This document shows, in pieces, positions 39,901-48,900 of a DNA stretch of 64,000 nt. The notes below the pieces were generated by a model. That model was not told where the DNA came from. It made no database searches and saw only the letters and a program-made list of their open reading frames with translations. Numbering within the stretch: the first letter of the stretch is position 1; every line of letters begins with the position of its first letter. The position numbers were made by a program, and so were the translations under genes. Source of the DNA: Muricea muricata (lineage: Eukaryota > Cnidaria > Anthozoa > Malacalcyonacea > Plexauridae); the NCBI GenBank assembly GCA_963855995.1, contig OY979730.1, positions 5,405,341 to 5,469,340 of the forward strand, given 5' to 3'.

Positions 39901-42900
39901 ATCATTACAGTTACATAAAACATAGGAATATATATACATTACATATATATATATACATTACATATATACACATTACATATACACACATATATATAGAGGA
40001 TATTACACGGCGGTGCGAAGATATGAATTTTATCTTCGAGTAGTTAAAACAATATTTTACGAACGAGCGCAGCGAGTGAGTAAAATATTGTTTTCACCAC
40101 GAGAAGATAAAATTCATATCTTCAAACCGACGTGTAATGTTCTGTTTATTATATAGTTGTAAACAATTTAAGACCCAAGTCAGTAATATTAATTTTCGAT
40201 CAATAATGCTAAAAACATGGCTTTATTTCAATATTATTTAAACTAAAACAATACCTGTTTATCATTTTAGTATTTTCTTGTATTATTTCCATTTTTTTCG
40301 GCACAAACATGTAGTTTTTTTCTTTAAACAAAGGTGAAAATATGTTCGCTGCTCTTACAAATATCGCCATTTTGAAAATACAAAATTATTGGCGGGAAAT
40401 GATCACGTGATCGATATCTTCACTAGTGAAGATATGGAAAATATCTTACGGTGTATTTTCAGTATCTTACTGTCAACTATATAATAAACATACATACATT
40501 ACATATATATACATTACATATATACATACATACATTACATACATGCATGTTTATTTTGAGAGGAATCGGGAAGTGAAGAGGAGGAAACAGAATGAATTGG
40601 AAGATTTAGAAACAGCGAGAGGTTAGATAACTGAGGATATAAATATGCCTATACTTGTTGTATACATCGTCTTTTTAATAGGGTCTTGAACTTCGGTAAT
40701 GATTCAGCGTTTTTAAGTTCAGTTTCAAGGTTATTAAAGTCCAGTGAAGCTTGGTATGTTGGTCGATGTTTCCCCTTGTTGGTTCTTGCTTTTGGTAGAT
40801 GTAGATTGCTGCGTCTTCTCGTGTCGTGATCGTGGATGTTTTCGTTCTTCACTAAGTCAAAATTGAAGTCAATGGAACCGTTCATACACTTATAGATGGA
40901 AGTACACCTATGATTATGTCTTCTTGTCTGCAGTTTTGTCCAATTAAGTCGTCGTAAGGCTTCAGTAGCCGAGTACCACGGAAGTTCGTCCAAAATAATC
41001 TTTGCAGCCTTATTCTCAAGGGTTTGAACACCACGTCATTAACACCACGTTATTCTTATCGCCCCAAATCGTATCCGCATAATCAAATAATGGCAGTATT
41101 AGCGACGTGTATAAAGTACAGCGAGTGTCTAAATCCAAGAACTGCTTTATCCTACGTAGCACCCCATGTCTTTGATTGATCTTTGTGATCATGTTGTCCA
41201 TATGCTCTTGCCAAGATAGATCTGGGGTAAGAGTTAATCCAAGATACTTAAATGATGTTGCTTGTAGTACTGTTTTATTATTAATGGTTATGTTTATGTC
41301 GGATGGTGTAGACCGCTGTCTGTTGGTGAAGATCATAAACTTTGTTTTATCATAATTCAAAGTGAGGAGGCTGTCATTGAGCCAGTGAGATAATGACTGT
41401 TAATGCACCAATCATTAGGCAAATATCATGAGACAATTAATAAACCACTATGACACATAAACATTCTTCTGGGAGAAGGGTTGATAGGGAGAAATGCTCC
41501 GATTCTTATATAAACATTGGTCAAAAATGCCTCCCCCACAGACTCACTATTTTAGGATTATGATTATGATATAGCTGTGTCCTCAGGGGGTAATGGCTCC
41601 CCCGTGTTGGACTTTTCCCAAGGGGTAGTAGCTCCCCAAGATGGGCACTCTCAATGTCCAAGGGGTAGTAGATCCCCGTGATGGTCATCGATAACTTAAA
41701 TGTCCAAGGGGTAGTAGATCCCCGTGATGGGCATTGTTTACTTTAATGTCCAAGGGGTAGTAGATCCCCGTGATGGGCATTGTTTACTTTAAACATGCAA
41801 GGGGAAGTGAATCCCCATAATTAATTACAATAAATATATATATTACATTGTTTTATGTGAGTCTATGGGGTTGAGGGTGACCTTTGGGAGCACTCCATCC
41901 CCACAAATGCGCAGCATGCGCATTCCACATAGACGAAAAACCTTCCCCCGGAATGTTGGACCAGATTTTTTGGTGTTTTGTTAAAATTGCAATAGCTGTA
42001 ATGAAATAGAAACTGCTTTGCCAGGTGATGGAAAAACTAGCCGTCTGAGCGTTACCATTGCTTTTATTACAGCTGGATTGTCAGGGAGGTCAGGAAAAAC
42101 CTGCAATACAGGAAACCTGAATGGGGCCGAGACAACTACCAGCAGCTTCCCCACAAAGCTTCTATATTACAACTTGATGATTAAGCCATTGATAATACAG
42201 CAAACAGAGCTGACCATCCCTGCATTTCTTATTTCTTCATGATTGCATTTTTTAATAGTTTAAAATCTAGTCATTGGTTAGGCAAAAACCAAACGCAGAC
42301 TATTTTCCAGTTGTCTTTCATATCATGTTGTTAAGAATTTTAGAAAGAAAAGTTTCAGTGCAATAATTCACATAGTTGTAATGTAGTTTTAAATTGCACT
42401 GATAATATTGATAATACTGATTTGATTGAATATTGCCGTTGCAACAAGATAATTGCTATATTGCAAAGATCAATTGGCCTTGGTCATCAATTAGTATAAC
42501 TTTGAAAACATAGCAGTACTATTAGGCAAACATGCTATTTATCTTATAGGAGGTGTGTTGCAATTGACAGGTTGCCAGTTTTAATTACATTGATCGTGAC
42601 CACATATAATGCATGGTGGTATAAATGGGTAACAAGCTGTATCAGATATACCAGATAGCTCTTTCTCCCCAACTATAGGGGCCGTCAACAAATTTAGTGT
42701 GTAGTGTTTTGTGTGAAGCAAATATGAACAAATTTCATTTCAATGAATTATTAATTAAAATTGAGCTCAAAATGCAGAAAGACAGGATTAACATTAACTT
42801 TGGCAAACAAAGTATAAAGTACATGGTCATATAGACCAGGCAATTCCTCAGGTTTCCGAGAAAATGTAGCATTTTTCTAACTGGCAGTAAAATCCCAGTT

Positions 42901-45900
42901 TAGAATTACTCTAAGCCAAATTCAAAACTATTTGCGTATGTAGATTCGGATAACACATAGTGCTGAATCTTCTGATGAAAATTACATTTATATTTGGTTT
43001 ATGATTAATCTTGGCGCAGAAAAATCAAGACTTGTATTAAGCATTAAAATTCAAATCAATACTGAACCATACATATGACGACAAATATGCTTGGAAAAGG
43101 CTTTCCAATGTATTCTAATAATGTGACGTTGATATAAACACTTGAACTTTGAACGTCATCATCTTTGCCGAATCAAGTGTCAAATTCACAGTAAAGTATA
43201 AGTCGAATACATCAGATTATTTAAGTAAGCTTTATGCCTGAGTTTTATCACAAATGAGAAACTTTATGCATTTTGGTTAGATTTTTCATCGAAATGTGTA
43301 CTAGAAGTTTGAATAGAACGGAATACTTACGATACCATAATATAACTTGCGCGCAATATGATAATAATTAATATGTTGATAGCTAATGTGGATCTCAGCC
43401 AAGTGCTCAGCAACTCTTCCCGGCGGTGTTTCAATGTTGTTCCAGTTGTTACCCATAAACTTTGACTTATCGCGGTACTCGGTGAATTGGCAAGACAATA
43501 CTTTACCATATAATACAAATGAGACGAATATATAGAGGAGATTCGCCGAAGACAGATCCCACTCGCACATATCGATTCCAACGTCAAATCCTTCCCTACA
43601 ACGCCAGGTTGTACCTTTTCTTTGAGAACCCACAAATCTTGATCGCTCGTTGTGTTCCCAATTTTCTTTTAGCTCGGTCCATGCCTTTTCTCAATGTCGT
43701 TCCCCGAGCCTGCGAGGCTCTGGGATAATCCGTGATCGACATACAAAAAACTGTATGTCGCCCGTACTGCGCATGCGTTGGAAATAAGCCACAAAAGCAT
43801 TTTTCTAACGTTTTTTGGAACAGTATTTGTACTATTTTGTTTGTAATGTCAGTGGAAAATATTATTTTATTTCATTCTGTGTTGGACGAAGCGTTAGAGC
43901 GACTGGGTAAGAAGAATCTCAAATTGAAAAAGTGTCAATACGAAGCGGTAAAGGCTGTTGTTGTAGACCGGAAAGATACGATTTGTATATTGCCTATTGG
44001 TCATGGAAAGTCACTTATATACCAGCTTCTTCCATATTGCGGCTTATTGAATCTATTTATTTGCAACGCATGCGCAGTACGGGCGACATACAGTTTTTTG
44101 TATGTCGATCACGGATTATCCCAGAGCCTCCGTTTCCTTCCCAAGGGATCGCAGGCTCGGGGAACGAAATTGGCCTTTTCTTGATTAGGACTTGAAAGAT
44201 TGTCAAACTGTGACCTTTGTCTTGACCCTTGTCTTATACGCGAATGCTATTCATAGTGTTCTGTATATAATCGGAGGAAAACTGAATTGGACGAGAAAGC
44301 ACTATATTTTGTCTTCAGACATACTCGGCCGTACAATCAGCGTGTCAGCGTCAATTACTCAAAATTTCAAAATCTCTTGCTGCAGAAGTCAGATGCCTTT
44401 GGTTGCATGTGGCAGAATGAAGCTTACTGATCCAAACAGGAAGCTATGTAGACAAAATGGTGCAACCTGATTGGTCCAATTTTCCCGGACACATACAGAG
44501 GGATTTAGACAATGGTTTGTTGTTACGACAGGTTGTGCTAAAGGCACGTGTATGACCATGCGGTTCCTGGACTGACCTTTGTACCCCATTAGACTTTGCA
44601 CAACTTTACTTCTGGCCCTTCGCTTGTTTCATTAACTTAAGTTTATAGTGCTGTTACACATATAAACTCGCTTTACAGGACTTAAAGGACTCGAGCAAAT
44701 TTCTTGAAATTTTGAAAGCGATAAGGCACTTAAAAATCTTATACTTTTCTTTTTTTTCTTAGTTGCTTCAAATTTCATTTTGAAGCCATTCCTAATCTGT
44801 TCGAATATACGCAACTCCCGGGTTGTAATCATTTAAACTTCAGAATTTTTTACTTATTCTTCAACATAAGTATCCAAGCAATCTATACTAAAAAAATCAT
44901 ATTTCAAATCACATTTCGAGGTTGAGAGGCGTTTCTTTTCATACACATTGTAGATTTTGCTCTGCTGACTGACTAAAGTAATACCAGCTAATACCATTTT
45001 GTTGACGTATGTAGTAACTCACGTTCTATGATTTACTGGTTTCATTCCAGCCAAAATGCGAGAAATATTGGCCAGACAACGGAAGTAAAATGTACGGAGA
45101 TATCGAAGTAACTTTGAAGAAGAGTGAAAAATTTGCTTAACATGTTACACACATCTTGGAACTTAAGAAGGTAGGAAAGATTTCATAGCAGATTTCTCAG
45201 ATTCTTCCTCAGTCGTTCAGCCATATATTCACTATGTTAACTTTGCCAGCATGAGCAATAGACATGTATTTTGTGGTTATAATAAATACATAAAAACACA
45301 CTGAAACACTTATTTGCATTTTATATCTTTGCTAATTACCCACAACTTATCTGTATGGTCACTAAAATCAGGTTTCTTGTCGTGGTATAGTAACGTATTT
45401 CTTTTAGATAGTCGGATAGTCTCCCATTTAAACATCTTAAAATGTCGCTGATAGAATGGGTGACTTAAATTTTTTAACGACTTTATTTAGAATGGAGAAG
45501 AGCGCGAAGTGCGACATCATTACTTCCTAACTTGGCCTGATCATGGTGTACCTAAATATCCTACTCAGCTCCTGTCATTCAGACGCCATTTCAGGACCAA
45601 TCACCTGGAGCAGTCCGGACCTATCATCGTCCACTGCAGGTATGATGATGAAAACTATTTTAAAATGATTAATTAGTAGATTATTAGTTCATGATCCGTT
45701 GCCGTCTTACTTGCAGTGCTGAAGCTGGCAGGACAGGTGTCTTCATCGCTATTGATACGATCCTTACTAAACTCGAAGAAGGTGTCATCGATTCTATCGA
45801 TGTTTTTGGAGAAGTCTCTGCAATGAGAGAACGAAGAATGGGCATGGTGCAAACTGTGGTATGAATAGTTTACGCTTGAAGAAAAAGCAGACACCTGCAT

Positions 45901-48900
45901 TTTTGCTAAATATTTTCCAGTCATTTTCCCAACGATAGGCAATTAAACGACCAAAATTGTTTCTTGTGCATATTATCTGTGATTAACCTTCCTTTCAAGT
46001 CAAAGTTTCAAATACATGTGTAAATCGATACATTATTTATGAAACATGTTGAATGCTGGAAATTTGTGTAAACTGTAAACGAAGTGTTTTTTGTAACAGT
46101 CATTTTTCTAGCTTAGAGATTAAAGAAACAATTCCTGGATTTAAAAGCCATTTTCTGAAGTTTTGGGGATTTTTTCAATGCAATTTTTAGGAGCAATATG
46201 CATTTGTTTACGAGGCCATTTTGGTATCTATCATGTGTGGCATGAATGAAGTGGCTTGTACGAATATCCGAAAAGAAATCAAATCTCTGGCAGAGGTTCA
46301 GAATAGTGGCGTAACTGGATTTCAAGAGACGTTCCAGGTTAAATTAGAGATTCATTACAATACCGAACAGTTTGAAACAGGAATCAACTGCAAAAAGGGA
46401 AAAAGGGAAGATACATGTCCGGAATAAAGTAACAGAATATAATGTTATATCATTTTAGATGTTAGACTATGTTACCCGAAACTTTCGGCTGAGGAATGTA
46501 CCACAGGGTTGATGAATGGGAATCACGACAAAAATCGCAATAAGAATGTGTGCCCAGGTATGTTCCGATGGCCAATGCCAATCAACTCCCATTTCACTTT
46601 TAGCGCCTATATGCACCTAGCCGTTCTAGGGCCTTGTCAGTGGAACAACCCAAGGTGAATATCAAGAGAAGAAAGTGGCTAAAACGGTCTTATTTTTCTT
46701 TTCTGTTTGTTTTTAGGCGAGAGCACACGTGTTACGCTTCAGTACGTCAGGGAAGTAGAAAACTCAGACTATATAAATGCTGTGTTTGTTGAGGTGCGTC
46801 AAATAATACCTACATAGCGATCTTATATTTATATGATAGAAGCAATAGCTTAAGTATTTTGTGCTCTCCTCCTGAGAGGTTTAGTTTCTTTGAGGGTAGA
46901 AGTTAAGTTGATGGGGAGGGGATGCAGGGAAGAATGTTGAAGCACTAACAACACTCTCAAGAAAATACTACAATGAAATTAAATATAACTCGTACTAAAT
47001 AACTCCTACGTATAAATCACACTGACCATGGCGGAAGCGGATTGAAATCAATTGCTAGTTTTCCGTCACTTTGTCGATTGATCTTAATTTTAAAATATAA
47101 TGCAAACTAATTCATTGAAAATTATTGCAGTAAAGGGAAATTTAGTTATAACAGTTGATGTATTCTATATTAACGCTGTTCTTTTATCGGACGTTTTTAC
47201 TTATTTCAGGGCTATCTTGAAAGAAGGTATTTCATCGCCACACAAAGTCCCCTTCCTAATACAATCAACGACTTCTGGCGAATGGTTCATTCTCAGAAGG
47301 CATCCACCATTGTCTTGTTAAATAACGTCAAAGATGGAACGGTATATAAACAAAAAGTTCACTAAAGTTTCAGAAAACGGTTGAAAAACGCACACGTAAA
47401 AATCTCACACAGGGTAACAAGTCTGTAAGCCAGCCGCCAACGCGTGTAGTGTGTGTTCGTACTGCCTGTAGCTACTAGCTAATAAATTACCAACAACTTG
47501 GAAGTTGGAACAACTCTTTGATAACTTGTGACAAGCTTGACACAAGGTTATTCTGATGAATCAAATTTAAGTTGGCAGAGCATAGGCTGTCATTTTAAGT
47601 CCATGGGCTGTAGGTTGGATTCGCAACGCGCGTCCAGCAATATTTTTAGCTTCTTCGTTGTAGAAATAGACTAACACAGAGTAATATGACGAACATCATT
47701 GTTCCAACAACGTGGAACAAGTAGTGCGAACACAACTTCAACAGCGTTGAAAAAACTTGTTGCAACATGTTTGCAAATTCTGCTTCCATGTACGTTTAGC
47801 TCTGGGGGACCCCTGGTTTATCATCAATCACCAACTTCCATCAGCATTAGTTTAATTCCTTTAGGCTTAGGATACAGTGTATTTAACAATGAATACCTAC
47901 CAACACATTAGAGATTGGCTTTCTGCATGAAACAGTAAATAAATGTTAAGTGTTTATGATTTGTTTATTAGAAACATATAATATGTAAAGAATCTATTAT
48001 TTAATGTTATTGTATAACGGAGTTTCATTGATATGTTTTGTAGTCGTTCCCGGTATTCTGGCCGAGAAAAAGAGGCGAACCAACACAGTATGGCACTTTG
48101 ACAGTCCAGTTAAACTCAGAAATAGCCATGTTAAGTGGAATGTTGAGCAAAACTTTTGCCGTGTCGCATAAACCGGTATTATAGACTACAGTCGATTTAA
48201 GCTAACTTAATTTTCTTCTCTGTTGCGAAGTTTGTTTACGGAACTTAGTCGCGATTGAACGTTCATGTCAGAATTTACAAGCTGGTCTATAAACTAACCA
48301 TTTGATTGGCTTTGTTGAATTCAGAATCCCTATAGCCGCGCAAGAATGCATAATTCTCTGCTACACAGAGTTTTTATGCTTGCGTTGCAAATTAATTGAT
48401 TGAATTTGTTCTGCAAAAATAACACAGAATTCGAACGCGCGGCGCCAACGTTGGACATCAAAGGGCAGTCTTTTTTCTGACACACTCTTGATTGCGTACT
48501 TGGTCACGAATCATGTCGCCAGTTTTTGCTGTCGTGCTCTTCATAATCCGCCATATTTGATTTGTCAAAGAGTGCAACCGGCTCTTGACCGCCCGAAATT
48601 CCTTGCGAAGAGATTTGGACGAGCCAAAATGCGCGTCAAAATCAACCAGTTTTTGGATTTGGCAATTTCTATTAAACAGTAATTCGATGTCTATGTTAAA
48701 CACATACGACGCTATATTAAACATGCGTTCGATGTCGACTATTTCTATGACTTTGCTAACTTTAGTTAAAAAGCAATATTAACAAGCTTCAACAAACAAA
48801 CGCGCCCAACAGCAAACATTACCTAATTCAAATTTAGGATTTGTCTGATAGTCAAGTCGTTAATCTTTTTCAATACATGAAATGGCCTGACCACCATGCG

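Larger units (their letters stand above)
6870..45050 (+). other. 38-kb intron in PTP D1 filled with nested mobile DNA
   Basis: Donor GTAAGTTAG at 6870 and acceptor TTCATTCCAG ending at 45050 bound this intron; both sides are phase 0 and the flanking peptides join as in other PTP domains. Every other intron in the gene is under about 1.2 kb. Nearly all recognisable content is transposon-derived and described separately. Near-identical 286-bp blocks sit at 7461-7746 and 44704-44989, so the sequence between them looks like later growth of a roughly 1-kb intron. Confidence 0.85.

Noticed and set aside
43301-43635. Two overlapping minus-strand ORFs of about 100 codons
   Set aside because: They overlap in different frames, match no family and have no splice or promoter context.
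7461-44989. The 286-bp direct repeats as LTRs of one giant 37-kb element
   Set aside because: No TG...CA ends, primer-binding site or polypurine tract, and the interior is a mosaic of unrelated elements in both orientations.
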